Source of the DNA: Calonectria ilicicola
Lineage: Eukaryota; Ascomycota; Sordariomycetes; Hypocreales; Nectriaceae
Direction: 5' to 3'
Assembly: GCA_020809705.1 (NCBI GenBank)
Contig: CP085831.1
Location: 3,720,001-3,784,000 of the forward strand
DNA: 64,000 nucleotides
Positions 39,511 to 51,073 of this stretch are shown here, in pieces (position 1 is the stretch's first letter; each line of letters begins with the position of its first letter). The notes under the pieces are model-generated. The model saw nothing but the letters and a program-made list of their open reading frames with translations, had not been told where the DNA came from and searched no databases. A program made the position numbers and the translations under genes.

Positions 39511-40050
39511 ATGCAATTCAAAATCTTATCCACCCTCGCCCTTTTGGGTGTCGCTATCGCGGACGTTGCGCAGCAAAGTATCCTCGCGAGCCAACACGCA
39601 CGAGATTCTCTCCGCACCCTTGATATTCAAGTCACCAGCTTCGACAATAGCCTTGCCAGCTGGAAAGGCGATTTCGCCAGTGTTCCTCTTATAGCACAAA
39701 AAGCCTCAGCCCTCGTAGTTGCCATCAACGCAGCCGCTGACGTCCCATGGAACCCAGCAGACGTTAAGATCAAACCAGAAGACCAGGAGGAACATTATGC
39801 TGCGGCTAAAAAGGTTGTCGATGCTGTTAAGGATCTTGTAGCCACGATAAACGGCATCAAAGCCAAGGTGGAGGGAATTCCCCTTGGAAAGTCTATGGTC
39901 CTCTCAGTTATTATCAAACTCCACGATGCAGTTTCTGTACTAGCTGGAACATATATTCAGTTTTCTAGTGACGATCGAAAAGCAAAGTGCAAAGCTTTGA
40001 TGCAGGAGCTTGAGGGTCATATTGCCAAGGCCCAAACTGCCTACGAATAG
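39511..40050 (+). CDS. HsbA-like secreted surface-binding protein
   Basis: A 179-residue intronless gene, the usual length for the hydrophobic surface binding protein A family. Residues 1-17 form a signal peptide (MQFKILSTLALLGVAIADV). The mature part is amphipathic and helical, with the family pattern of aliphatic residues (IAQKASALVVAINAAADV, then AVKDLVATINGIKAKVEG) and ends with a short acidic/Lys-rich helix. HsbA proteins are secreted or cell-wall bound, adsorb to hydrophobic surfaces and recruit hydrolases; relatives include the Mp1p-type galactomannoproteins. It has no obvious role in polyketide synthesis and may be unrelated to the cluster. Confidence 0.88.
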   Translation: MQFKILSTLALLGVAIADVAQQSILASQHARDSLRTLDIQVTSFDNSLASWKGDFASVPLIAQKASALVVAINAAADVPWNPADVKIKPEDQEEHYAAAKKVVDAVKDLVATINGIKAKVEGIPLGKSMVLSVIIKLHDAVSVLAGTYIQFSSDDRKAKCKALMQELEGHIAKAQTAYE

Positions 40051-41381
40051 AGGAGATTGGGTTGAAACATGGCGATATGTATCGGCATCCGACTAGAGCC
40101 CTAGGAATCGTTTTAGTCTACCACAATGAGCACTTAATTTGGCCAAGCTTTGCGGATCATAAGCAGCGCAAAACGGGCTTGCCTGCGTGTGGACTAGGTG
40201 GAGTAAATCTCAATACCAGGCGAGAAAGAGTGAATTTTGTCAGCGGTTACTGGACTACCCATGTTGCTTGGACGTGTGTGTGGTGGTGGAAGGGGAAGAG
40301 TTGCTTTATGCACCCAAGTCAGATAAATACTTCGTAATGGAACATGCTGTAGTTACTTTAGTACTTCCGAAACCCTCGTTAGAATGAGCTAATGCATGTA
40401 TCTTCATGTAGCGAGGTCCATGAGCTTGTAATACTACCTACAAATTATCGCACTAGGTTTGGCCCATTCGTATTGTGATAAATGTGTATACATGTCAAAA
40501 TTTCCTTTAATTTGCGGTCCCTATCCAGTTTACCATGCAAATGCTCGTGTGGAGAGTGCTCTAGGGTAGTTGGCGGGGATTAGCAAGTCTACACTGCAGA
40601 AATTGGACAAAGGCTATGTTATTTAGGATTATCAAACAAATATAATCATATTGGGATAAATATCGTCAAAATTGTGGAAAGAGTGGCTGGATGCAAGTAG
40701 ACTGGTTAATACTATTATCAAGGGCATTCCGCGTTCGCAAACTCCATTACCATGCTGTCTGTTGCGAGATCTATGATTGAAATTCACAAGGGGGAACATC
40801 ATGATGAAAACGGACTGAACCGGAACTGAAAACCTGCATGGGTATAGCGTCGTAATTTCAATGGATATTTGAGAAGAATAGAGTCTTTTTGTTTCATTTT
40901 GGGACTCGTCATTCAATTACATTTCCTACACATCAAAGTGGAGTTCTTCGCTTTAATACTTTACAACCATACAAAGAGAACCGCCTTGGTGAACAATATT
41001 TTATAGCTGCACTGTTGGAACGCAGCTCAAATCCATAGTCTCTGATCTGACATTTATGAGAATAACATAGGCAAAAAGCTTTAATGCGACTAAAAGTTGG
41101 AATAAATTGTTTATTAATCTTGGTTTCGAAGGAGTGTACCAATGTATATCAAGATAGACTGATATAAAAGAACGACCAGTTTAAAGGTAAAAGATTGGTT
41201 TAATGTTATTTGGGACCAACGGAATGACTATTTGAGATGAAACTTGCAAAGAGCGTATAGTGCACTTTCTCAAACTTGGAATGAACATGGCTTAAGTTCC
41301 GCCTCAGATGGTTCAACGGCGCGCCTAGAGCATTACCACCATTTATCGAGAGTCTCAAGAGCCCATGTTTAACCTTGCCAC
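40051..41381. other. Intergenic region, no gene seen
   Basis: No family signature was found in the short open frames of this 1.3-kb region. It separates the HsbA gene from the convergent small membrane protein gene. Confidence 0.5.
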
Positions 41382-41900
41382 CTAATCCTTATTATTCTTT
41401 GAATCATCATTTCCCTCCTCCAAGAGCCCGCGCTGCTCCTCTGGAACGTCATTGTTGGCATATGGTGGAGGGTGCTCCATTGTCTGAGCTGGTGCGGCTC
41501 CCTTGCATCGACAGTTTCGGTTGCACGGCGCGTTTAGCGCCTTTCGGTCGAGATGGGTCTTGACAAGGCAAAAGATGAAGGTAAGTGCGACGGTGATAAC
41601 GATCGCCCCGAAAATGATGGCAAGGATGGAGACGGCAGCGCTGCTGCAGTGGTGGCCGTGATGGGACGTGTACTGATTGAGCTTGTGCTCAAGCTTTTCC
41701 CAGAACTTCTTGTGACCCTCGGAAGAGTGGCGGGGATGGGGGATATGCATATTTGCTTGTGGAAGGCGACTGGGGCCGATATTGGAGATGGTGGCGATGG
41801 TGTTGACGTAGTTGTTGTTGAAAACGGATGATGCAGAGGATGGATTTGATGTTTCTTTTGACCCAAGTCGGATTTCGTGTTCAGCTGAAGCGCCTATCAT
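41382..41900 (-). CDS. Small single-pass membrane protein with PPPY motif
   Basis: Starting from the ATG at 41900 the product is 172 residues. The N-terminal half is polar and His-rich. One hydrophobic helix follows (about residues 89-112, SILAIIFGAIVITVALTFIF), then a basic, Cys-containing juxtamembrane stretch (NAPCNRNCRCKG). The tail carries PPPYAN and an acidic C-terminus. The PPxY-type motif after a membrane helix suggests binding to a WW-domain ubiquitin ligase of the Rsp5/Nedd4 type; this is inference. An upstream exon is possible: an open frame at 42433-42109 can be joined in phase through GTACAT at 42108 to an AG at 41894, but that intron would be 215 bp, long for this genome. I do not recognise the family. 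Confidence 0.55.
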   Translation of the reverse strand: MIGASAEHEIRLGSKETSNPSSASSVFNNNYVNTIATISNIGPSRLPQANMHIPHPRHSSEGHKKFWEKLEHKLNQYTSHHGHHCSSAAVSILAIIFGAIVITVALTFIFCLVKTHLDRKALNAPCNRNCRCKGAAPAQTMEHPPPYANNDVPEEQRGLLEEGNDDSKNNKD

Positions 41901-42064
41901 TAGTTGATGACGCAAGTCGGGTGGCTGTGCAATGAGTTAGTCTGACACGCAGCGTAGCGAAAATGACCAACCACGTGAGAGAAGGATTTCGTTGCTTTTC
42001 AGATGAGGCTAAGTAGCGATAAGCCCGCCTGGACTGTGCTTATTAGATCAACTTGCCAAAATTG

Positions 42065-42433
42065 CTAGAACAGCGGAATATAATTGAACATGTTGTGAAT
42101 ATATGTACCTGCGTTGCCCAAAACTTCTTTCGCTGTTTTGTGATCACTAGGAACCTCAATCTGCGGTGCTGTTAACGACAAGCCTACAACTTGCAGGTCG
42201 GGTGTTCTCCAAAAGCCCTGTTGATAGTCTCCTGAGCGTGAGAGGATTTCGATAGACTGTAATTGCTTGCATGCCAACGTTAAGTCTAGTCCTCGTGCCT
42301 TGATTTCTTCATATCTGAACTCTTTGGTCTTTTTTGTGACAACTCTTTGCATCCCACTGGTGCAATGTTCCTTTTCTTGGCCCCTCAAGACGCTGGTCAT
42401 GTTGCGGGGTTTTGGCTTACCTAAGTTAACCAT
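42065..42433 (-). other. Open frame of uncertain status, possible upstream exon
   Basis: 122 codons without a recognised domain. It could be a 5' exon of the small membrane protein gene (in-phase join 42108 to 41894), a separate short gene, or chance. A GTAAGC donor-like sequence lies just after its start codon. Confidence 0.25.
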
Positions 42434-42775
42434 GTGAGAGTTTTTTTATCCAGGATTGAATCTTTCTCAACGCAGCTACATGCTGTAGGAGCGAGCACAG
42501 CAGTCTCTTTCAAGCGATTAGAATGAGTGCTTAGAGAAACACCAGGCCTTTGCGGAGTTACACGTAGCAGCTTAGTCAGCCTTTTCAGTAGGTGCAAACT
42601 GCCAAATTAACTCTATTACACACGTGATCCTCAACCCCGCATCAAAGACGATGTCAGATTTAAATAGGACGAGTTTAGAGCTATTCCAATTGAGAAGTCA
42701 TTTACGGCAATTATCTAGTGCGATAAATCTCTACCTCCTGGTTGACTGATTTTAGCTGTGACTATCAAGCCCACC

Positions 42776-45412
42776 ATGGAGCCTTTTGGTTTTATTGGGC
42801 TCGCGGGCAATCTTTTGCAATTTGTGGAGTTGTCCAGTACGATTTTTAGAACGTCTCGAAAAATTTGGAATGGTGGACTAGATTACAGGAAAGAAGTCCA
42901 GGAATTGGATTGCTCCATGACTAGTCTACAGGAAATATTCCATGCACTTGGAGATGAGAAGGCCTGCTCAGTTGATCGGATCTTGGAAAACCAGCTTCAG
43001 GAAGGGTCGAGTTTGATCACCGACCTCTTGAAACTTCTTAGCAGACTGAAGAGAATACCAGATCCAGGGAAACTTAATAAGCTTGTTCAAAACATTTCAT
43101 TTTCTATGAAGTATCAGATCAAGAAGAAAGAAATTGAGGATTTGGAGAATCGAATTAACAGAATGAGGGATAGCATTTTCTCCCCCTCAATTTCCATTTG
43201 CGGTACGAGATCAGGATTCTCGTTGGTTCAAATATTATTTACTAATTTGATTAGAAATTGTCGTAATGAATTCCCATTGCCGGGTTCGCTTAATCGCATA
43301 CATGAAATCCCAATGTCAACAACTTTGGGGGAATCCTTATTCACAATGCGACGAGAAATCAACGACATTATTGCGCAACTGGATGAATTCGCAGCAGAAC
43401 GTGCTATGACTGCTATTTCTAAAAGATTGGATGCTCTCCCCAGGGAATTGCCTGGAATGGGTCAGAAAATGAAACAACTCCAGAAGATCCAATCGATTGC
43501 TTCCAGTTTGCATTTTCGCCAAATCCGAGAGCGCGAGTCAGAAGTTGCAAAGGCACATGGAAACACATTTCAATGGATCTTCGGTAATGAGACTAAAGTG
43601 AACTTTAGAGACTGGCTTCAATCAGAAGCCGGACTTTACTGGGTTGCTGGAAAGGCTGGCTCTGGCAAGTCTACTTTGATGAAGTTTCTGGTGCAGAGCT
43701 CAGAAGCTCGCAGACTGCTTCGTAACTGGGCCGCTGGCAATAGATTGCTGGTGGCAAAACACTTCTTCTGGAGCGCTGGATCCCCAATGAGAAGTCACAA
43801 ACTGGCCTTTTGCGTACATTGCTCTTTGACCTAATAGTTGATTGCCCTGATCTAGCTTCGGTGTTGTGTCCTAATCGGTGGGAAGCTGATTCGTTTCAAC
43901 ATCTGGATGACTGGACTTTGGCCGAGCTGCTGGAGTGTTTGGGTAATCTAACCTCGGCTAGAGAATTATCCATATCCGTTTGTCTTTTCATTGATGGATT
44001 GGATGAGTATAATGGCGACCATACCGAACTTGCTGCTGCTCTCCTAAAGCTTGGTCGTTCCTCGCATATTAAAGTCTGCGCGGCAAGCTGGCCTTGGGTC
44101 GATTTTGTTGATGCATTCGACGCTAGTCCCTGGAAATTATACATCCACGAGTTGACAGGCCCAGATATTGATATTTTTGTATCCAATATGCTTTTGAATA
44201 ATACTAAACTCCGCATTCTGCAGGAATCCAACCCAGCGGCAGTCACATATTTGATAACCGAGATAAGATCAAAAGCGCAAGGGGTATTCCTATGGGTATA
44301 TCTTGTTGTGCGATCTCTTTTAAGAGGACTTAAAAACGAAGACAGTGTGGCAGATTTGAATTGCAGACTTCAGCAGTTTCCAGTCGAACTTGGAGAATTT
44401 TTCCAACGTATGCTTGATGGCATCGATACGGTATATTGGCAGCAAACTGCTCGCCTTCTTCAGTGTATCAAAAACGCACAAGAGCCAATTCCATTCTTGA
44501 CCATGTTTTACCTCAACCTCGATTTGAGAGAGGAAGTCGATGAGAAGTCGATTTTTTTTGGGAAATTGGCCTGATATTGATCCAAAGTGGACCGAGGCGT
44601 TGAAGGTGAAGAAACGACAGATTACCGCGCAGTGCAAAGACCTCTTGCACATCACTACCAACCCTGCTGTTCCACCTCTTCTTGGTGACAGAATATCACC
44701 TATTCACAGAACAGTTGTCGACTTTCTGAATACAAAGGATGTCGACGAATTGCTCTGCAAACGAGCAGATTCTGAATTTGAGGTTTGGACAATGTTACTG
44801 AAAGCTACCGTCCGCCAAGTCAACGGTTTAATTTCGGCATCTCGGCTTGTCCATATTTCTGAACGACTCCCGATATGGTTTGGGGATATAATTGTTTATG
44901 CCCAACACATGGAAGTACAAACAGGCCACCCAGACCTTGACATATTCAACAGCTTAGAGAAGGCTCTGCTTGAATATTGTGGGACAAGAGAATGGTCACT
45001 TCAATATCTCTTTAGTAGCATATTTAAGCAAGAGAGCTGTCGATGTTTTCTTGGCTTGGCCGTGAAGTATGGTTTGACTCTCTATGCTGCAGAAAAGCTT
45101 GACTCATGTTCAGAGGCCGAGAAGCTTCGCCTGATTGAATGCGCTCGAGGTGGACGACCCTGCACTGGAAGAGAATCATCAACTTCAAGAAAGGAACCTT
45201 CTTGGTACGATCAAGATGTCATTGATTATCTTATAGCTATGAGAATCCTTGATCCCCTGGAAACGGTCCAAAGAGATCCTTCCAATAAGGTCTGTGTAGG
45301 GAAGGTTTCTGCCTGTATTGAAGAGACCGCACCTGGTGGTTTGCATAATGGTACTCGAGCAGTTCAAAAAAGATATATGAGTTGGAAGTCGTTGTGGGAT
45401 ATGCTAAATTAA
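42776..45412 (+). pseudogene. NACHT/STAND NTPase (fungal NLR-like) with two frameshifts
   Basis: The start at 42776 gives MEPFGFIGLAGNLLQFVEL, typical of the N-terminal domain of fungal STAND proteins. A helical region follows, then the Walker A motif GKAGSGKST near 43650 and Walker B FIDGLDEY near 43985. The middle (GEFFQRMLDGID) and C-terminal part resemble other fungal NACHT proteins; no WD40 or ankyrin repeats follow. Three frames are needed. The frame shifts once at a C run (43782-43785, one base short) and once at a T run (44552-44559, one base too many). Both lie in homopolymers, so sequencing error is as likely as a true pseudogene. If the frames are corrected the protein is about 880 residues. 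Such proteins act as signal-triggered switches in non-self recognition; the partner is unknown. Confidence 0.85.
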
Positions 45413-45490
45413 CTTTTAAACTCGATACGAACAAGGGATAGCCAACTGAGCTGGGTTCTTATGAAAATGGTTATCGCCTCATACCCGACA

Positions 45491-46979
45491 CTAGGTGAAT
45501 AAAACCTGGCCCTTCCTTATTTTCCGGGCTTGCTCTAGCCCTCCCTTCTTAAAGCCTCCAGGCAATAAGGCCCAAATGAAAATAATGAAGACAAAGAATG
45601 CCAAGCTGAAGGGATGCAATACCCCCACACCTTTATTCTCCGCAATAACGCCGACAAGGAACGGCAGCACGGCTGCACCACCACCTCCGAACGCTGCTGC
45701 GAATCCGATTGCACTAACATGCTCATCCACAGGCAGCAATTTTGTTGCAACTACAATAACCCCTGGGAACAAAGGCCCGAGAAAAAATCCAAGAAGGATC
45801 ACAAAAACAACAGCGGCAGCAAAATGAGGAACTTGCCAGTAAAGAATCTCGGAAACGACGGCGAGAGCCAGGTATATCGTAATGGCCAACTTTTCGCCCA
45901 AGCGACTGGTAACGAATCCTAAGACTATTCGACCGAGGCCGATTCCCAACCAAAATAGCGTTACTGTAAGGCCTGCAAGGAACTCTTCTGCGTGTCGAAC
46001 TTTGAGCATGAAGGTTACTATCCAACCCCCCAGACTGACTTCCACACCGACATATCCCAGTAGGAAGATTGCTAGTAGCCATGTAATGGATCCTTGCAGA
46101 ACGGCTCGTGTCGTTACGCGCTCCTTTTCAGTCTCGGGACCGTGGAGGCGCGCACGATACGCCGCTCCAGTGGCCTTCCAGAATGCTGACATGCCGATGA
46201 CAAATTCCGCAACCGACAGTCCAATCATGTAAAAGAAAACGTACCATTCGAGGTTGGCTTTGGTGGTCATCGCGGAGGCGATGAGAGGGCTAATGGTGGC
46301 GCCAATAGCATATGATGCTTGTATGATGCCCAAAAGCTCATTTGCGTGTTGCATATTTCCGATCCAGGCATTGTAGGCGCTGTCTTCGAGAGCGTTGCCA
46401 AAAGTCGCGACCAAAACGGCACAGGGGATGACGGGGAACGGTGGGTGAAAAACCAAGGGAATGTAACCAATCAACCGACAAACTGGTCCGAGAAAGGCAA
46501 CGCCACGTTGACCCATGGAATAGTGAATTCGGTTATTAGACATAGCTGCAATTAGGGATCCGGCGAAGGGGACGATGAAAACAGTGGACACGGTGGTATA
46601 ATTGATATCATAATAATCTTCCATCTACACATAGAACTGTTAGTTGTATTGGCGTTTCAATGGGGCAAAAAAACCAACGTATGGAATTAGAGCCTGGGAT
46701 TCGTAAGCTTCGAAACATTTAGGTAGTCTCATGGTGTCTTACGCCTATACATGCGTCGTGCATGCCTTGTATAAAAAGGGATAGGTTGGTGGAACAATAG
46801 CGATAAGCATTGATTCTCGGACTATTCCATTTTTCGAGCGTCTCTGTGTCGTCAACTTCGCTTGTAGGAGAATTTTGGATAACTTGGACATTCGTCTGCG
46901 TTTTTTCATCATGAACGCCGCTGGAAGGATTTTCTTGGATCTTGTGGTCACTGCTAGGGGTGTGGCGTAAGGAAGCCAT
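45491..46979 (-). CDS. MFS transporter, fucose-permease-like
   Basis: Exons 46979-46743, 46693-46679 and 45491-46624 join in frame to 461 residues. The middle exon is only 15 bp and encodes ALIPY, completing the conserved first-helix sequence DACIGALIPYMEDYY. Introns are 46694-46742 and 46625-46678. A polar N-terminal tail of about 60 residues is followed by twelve predicted hydrophobic segments. The sequence resembles the fucose:H+ symporter branch of fungal MFS proteins (BSC6-like; GPLFPGVIVVATKLLP near helix 9-10). It could export a cluster product or import a sugar; the sequence cannot decide. Its 3' end lies 78 bp from the end of the STAND gene, tail to tail. Confidence 0.88.
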
Positions 46980-48371
46980 AGAGTACAACGAGATAGTGCG
47001 CGTATGATGTTGATTGCTTGAGATAGATTAAAGGATATAGATAACCTCGCGGCAACTAGGAAAAAATGGGATTAATACAAAGATAAGATGCGAAACTAGG
47101 CTGCTATACTAAATTATTGGCCTAGAAATGAGGCAATGTAATGGACTCGTCGCACCCTGGAGTTTTCCCGAGCATTTCCCCTTCTGGCGGCAATTGTTGC
47201 GATGCCCTCAAGATGGATACTATTTTTTTTTGCTTTTGTTTCCGACCCGTGACCACTGGTCTCTATTAAAAATTTGTTGGGAAGGCGGTGTCGGTATGAG
47301 CAAGGATGATCGATCGCAGCATTGAAAGAGCGCCGCATGTTTCCCCAGCCGGAATAGCCCAAGAAGCTAATTTTCCGAGGGATGCCCCGTCCAATCGGCA
47401 GAGATTACTCCCCACAGACGACGATGGCGCTTCATCGATGAAGAAGAGATGTGATGTCGAGGACAAGGGTGAAGATTGATGGAATTAATCAAAAAAGAGG
47501 CATTTCATCTCCTGAGTTTAGTTGGGGTACAGGTTTGGTCGAATTACTGACAAGGTTTCACCTCGAATTAAGGACAGGAAGTCTTGATCGATCTCTTAAC
47601 CATATTACGCTAGCGGACAAGGATCTCCGCATCTCCATCTGCACTTCATGGCAATCAACCCCGCAAATTGGCCCGCGCTTGATCGATGTCGACACCAAGG
47701 ACATGGTGAGAATAGACTTTATTCTGCATCTCAAATATATGGAGGTAAATGGTTGGACTAGATACGGCATGGGATTTCGTTGATCTTCTTCTTCAATCCT
47801 TGATGAATCATCGCTTGATGAGAGAGTCGTGACGTGTAGTCAGCCCCAGCGCTTCAGTGCCATGGAAGCACATGGCAGCACTGTTTGCTTCGGGTCATAG
47901 CTAAGGATGCCTGAGGGGGTAAGCTGTGTATGATGAGTGCCCATTACCAGCATTTGGGCTGGAAGACAAAACTTGGCTGCTCGCTAGGCAATCAAGGCTG
48001 TTACAGCTGGATCTTTTTCCCCACAAAGTAACCGTCATGATGCATGAGGCCGGCCCTTGACCTGCATGTGGCTGTCAGCTAACTCGCTGTTATCCAATTA
48101 AGTAATAGATATCCAACCATGGATATGTTTCTCCTTGAATGTGCGTCAATGCTCTCGTAATAAGGGTAAGCAATGAATGCCCGAAATCATGCTGCCGAAA
48201 TAACTGCAGTTCTCAGATGCATGGGTATATTGTGGCGTGTTTCATGTCTGGAAATTTTTGTATTATAAAAGCTTGGTAACCTTTCGAATAGAAATGGTTT
48301 TATAGCTGCCTTTTCCAGTTGCAAGATTCCTAAGAGATCATTACTCGCCTAGCTTCTCTCACGCTCAGCAA
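46980..48371. other. Divergent intergenic region between MFS and monooxygenase
   Basis: 1.4 kb between two divergent genes. Open frames at 47114-47362 and 47451-47783 show no known family. The region probably holds both promoters. Confidence 0.5.
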
Positions 48372-50129
48372 ATGCCACCCACGGTTTCAAAAAAGACTCC
48401 AACCAGCTCCGCTGGCCATACTGCCGCCTTTGATGCCATTGTCATAGGCGGTGGGTTTGGCGGTTGTTATAGCCTATATAGGCTACGACAAGCAGGATTT
48501 TCAACACACCTCATCGAAGCTGGGTCCAAACTCGGAGGAGTATGGCATTGGAATAGTTATCCAGGAGCACGAGTCGACTCTGAGATTCCTTATTACCAGT
48601 TTTCCATACCCGAGGTATATGGGAAATGGACCTGGTCAGAGCGATTTCCTTCTCATATAGAGCTTAAGGCTTACTTTCGCCATGTCGACAACACACTACA
48701 TCTCTCTAAGGATGTCAGCTACAACACGGCAGTAGTTGGCGCTGACTTTGACGAAGAGAATGGTAGATGGACGATCACGACTAGCAAAGGGGACGTGCTT
48801 ACATGCAAATTTCTCATTCCAGCGACGGGAAGTTCGCATAAACGTTATGAACCCGACTTTCCGGGGATGAAGAATTACAAAGGCAGAATAATCCATGCTG
48901 CATCCTGGCCCGGGTCTGTGGTTGATTTGGCAGGGAAAAGTGTTGCTATCATTGGGGCTGGCGCGACTGGGGTACAATGCGTGCAGGAAATGTCCAAACT
49001 TGCACGAAAGGTGGCCGTGTATATTCGCAATCCAAACATCGCCATTCTAATGGGACAGCGCCGTCTCAGCGACCTGGAAAATCGGGCTCAAAAGGGAATT
49101 TACAAGGGACTTTTCAAGCTCGCCCGCCAAACATGGGCTGGGATCTTATATGACACACAAACACTGACGGCGGGAGATGTTGGCGACGAGGAGCGCGAGG
49201 CTTACTTTGAAGAGCTGTGGGCTAGAGGCGGCTTTAATTTCCAAGCTGCCAACTACAGCGACCTTCTCACAAATCTGGAGACCAACAAGCTGATTTACAA
49301 TTTTTGGGTCAAAAAGGTGAGACAGCGCATACGCGACTCAAGCAAAGCTGATATTGTCGCCCCTCTTGAACAACCATATCCCATCGCTACAAAGAGATGT
49401 AGCTTGGAGCAAGATTATTATGAGTGCCTTGGCCAAGACCATGTTGAAATTATCGAGCTAAAAAAGACGCCAATCCTCAAGTCTACTGAGGATGGCATTG
49501 TGACGAGAGATGATCGGAGGAGGGCTCATGATTATATCATCTTGGCTACCGGATACGATAGCATGACCGGTAGTCTCACTAGCATGGGACTTCGCGGGAA
49601 AGATGGCGTCGACATGAGAGAAAGATGGGAGGATGGCGTTTGGACGTATTTGGGCATTATGGCGGCAGGCAACCCGAATATGTTTATGATCTATGGACCC
49701 CAAGGTAAGCATGTCCTACAATTCCGTCTACCTTTGCAGAAGCTGACTGTGCGAATGGATCTAGCTCCCACAGCCTTTAGCAATGCCCCAGTCTTTATCG
49801 AAGAACAAGTGGACTTTGTGGTGGATTTGATGACGAGGCTCCGAGACGAAAAGATCAAAACAATCGAGCCCAAGCACTCAGCTGAGAAGCAATGGAAGAA
49901 GGGGATGGAGATGATGAACGATGCGACTCTCTTCCCACTCAACAACGAGTGCTCATGGTATCTGGGAGCTAATATCCCAGGGAAAAAGCGGGAGCCGCTC
50001 AACTATCTCGGTGGCATCCAGCTTTATGCACAGGCATGCAAGGACGGTACCAAAAACTGGGATCAGTTTGACATTGTGATGGAAGATGACAAAGATGGTG
50101 ATTTGTCGCAGATCAAGGCGCGGCTGTGA
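48372..50129 (+). CDS. Flavin-binding monooxygenase, Baeyer-Villiger type
   Basis: FAD-binding GGGFGG lies near residue 27 and an NADPH-binding GAGATG in the middle. Between them is the Baeyer-Villiger fingerprint, here YKGRIIHAASWP (family pattern FxGxxxHxxxWP/D). An intron of 60 bp at 49705-49764 (GTAAGC...CTAG) has no stop and is a multiple of three, so it reads through. Removing it gives the expected GPQAPTAFSN and a 565-residue protein; leaving it in inserts 20 foreign residues. These enzymes insert oxygen next to a ketone using NADPH and O2, forming esters or lactones; some are simple oxidases. It is close enough to the PKS to be a cluster tailoring enzyme, though three unrelated genes intervene. 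Confidence 0.92.
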   Translation: MPPTVSKKTPTSSAGHTAAFDAIVIGGGFGGCYSLYRLRQAGFSTHLIEAGSKLGGVWHWNSYPGARVDSEIPYYQFSIPEVYGKWTWSERFPSHIELKAYFRHVDNTLHLSKDVSYNTAVVGADFDEENGRWTITTSKGDVLTCKFLIPATGSSHKRYEPDFPGMKNYKGRIIHAASWPGSVVDLAGKSVAIIGAGATGVQCVQEMSKLARKVAVYIRNPNIAILMGQRRLSDLENRAQKGIYKGLFKLARQTWAGILYDTQTLTAGDVGDEEREAYFEELWARGGFNFQAANYSDLLTNLETNKLIYNFWVKKVRQRIRDSSKADIVAPLEQPYPIATKRCSLEQDYYECLGQDHVEIIELKKTPILKSTEDGIVTRDDRRRAHDYIILATGYDSMTGSLTSMGLRGKDGVDMRERWEDGVWTYLGIMAAGNPNMFMIYGPQGKHVLQFRLPLQKLTVRMDLAPTAFSNAPVFIEEQVDFVVDLMTRLRDEKIKTIEPKHSAEKQWKKGMEMMNDATLFPLNNECSWYLGANIPGKKREPLNYLGGIQLYAQACKDGTKNWDQFDIVMEDDKDGDLSQIKARL

Positions 50130-51073
50130 GATACCCTTGACGAACAAATAATTACATGATTTTTTTTTTTTCTTTCTGCCATGAAATTTCCATCGCATCG
50201 CATTCGCCACTGTTTTTCCATGGTCTGGTTATCATAAAGTTGCGGTAATGCCACACCGCTATTGTCTGATGATGCACCAGCACCCAGAGTTCCAAGATAA
50301 TAAAACTGCCTACGAGACTACGAGAAGTAGTTAGGTGTGTCTAGGTTCCATTTTCTTTTAGTGATTCACGTCTACCAATTTTTAACGGCGCCATGAAGCT
50401 ATGTATGCGTATTGTGACGTGCCTCCATAGCGTGCCCCGCATCGCTAGGCAACCACGGTCTAGGCATCATCAGCTGATCTGCATCATCTGCAAATTGCCA
50501 TTGTATCGACAAGCAATACAGTGAATCAAGGTATGGGACGAGAAGCGGTGATTCAAAGTCTGGTTTTGAAACAATAACTATAGCCGTGCAGCAAAGCCGT
50601 TTTACCGTGATGGTTGGTGGCATAATTACGAACAGACACCTCTCCGTTCCTGAACCTTGGGCTTGCTGCCAAAGTATTATCAAGGTTTGTTGAATGTGAC
50701 ACGCGCAGACGCCAAGGTTAAATTATACAAGTTCACACACAAGTTCACCGAAGCTTTTGTGGGACTAGAGCTTGCTGCACCTTGCTGGCTGCAACATTAA
50801 GATATAAGGCTGAATGCAAGACCGAAGTTCCCAACGCCAATGCACTAAAGTGGCTCCATATTCTCTGGACTACACGTCCCACATAAATTTACGCCCTTCG
50901 TTTGTCATTTCATCCCAGTGACTAGCCGCTGGTTGGTTGTTGACCGAGACACAGCACGCCCTTGTTGTCATTGCCGCCAGCCAATTGCAGTGAGTCACTA
51001 TAGCCTCAAACATACAAAACATCATCTTCGGACAGTCGCTTTCTTCATCCAGTTGCATACTCAACTCCTCAAC
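50130..51073. other. Intergenic region, no gene seen
   Basis: 3' flank of the monooxygenase and promoter side of the fusion gene. The frame upstream of 51074 is open back to 50918, but the first ATG in a fitting context is at 51074. Confidence 0.5.

Noticed and set aside
39074..39694. 206-codon open frame overlapping HsbA
   Set aside because: The HsbA frame has a signal peptide and family match; this frame overlaps it and has no recognisable domain.
43203..43254. Possible 52-bp intron in the STAND gene (GTACGA...TTAG with ACTAAT)
   Set aside because: Splicing it shifts the frame into an early stop, whereas the unspliced frame stays open and matches the family downstream.
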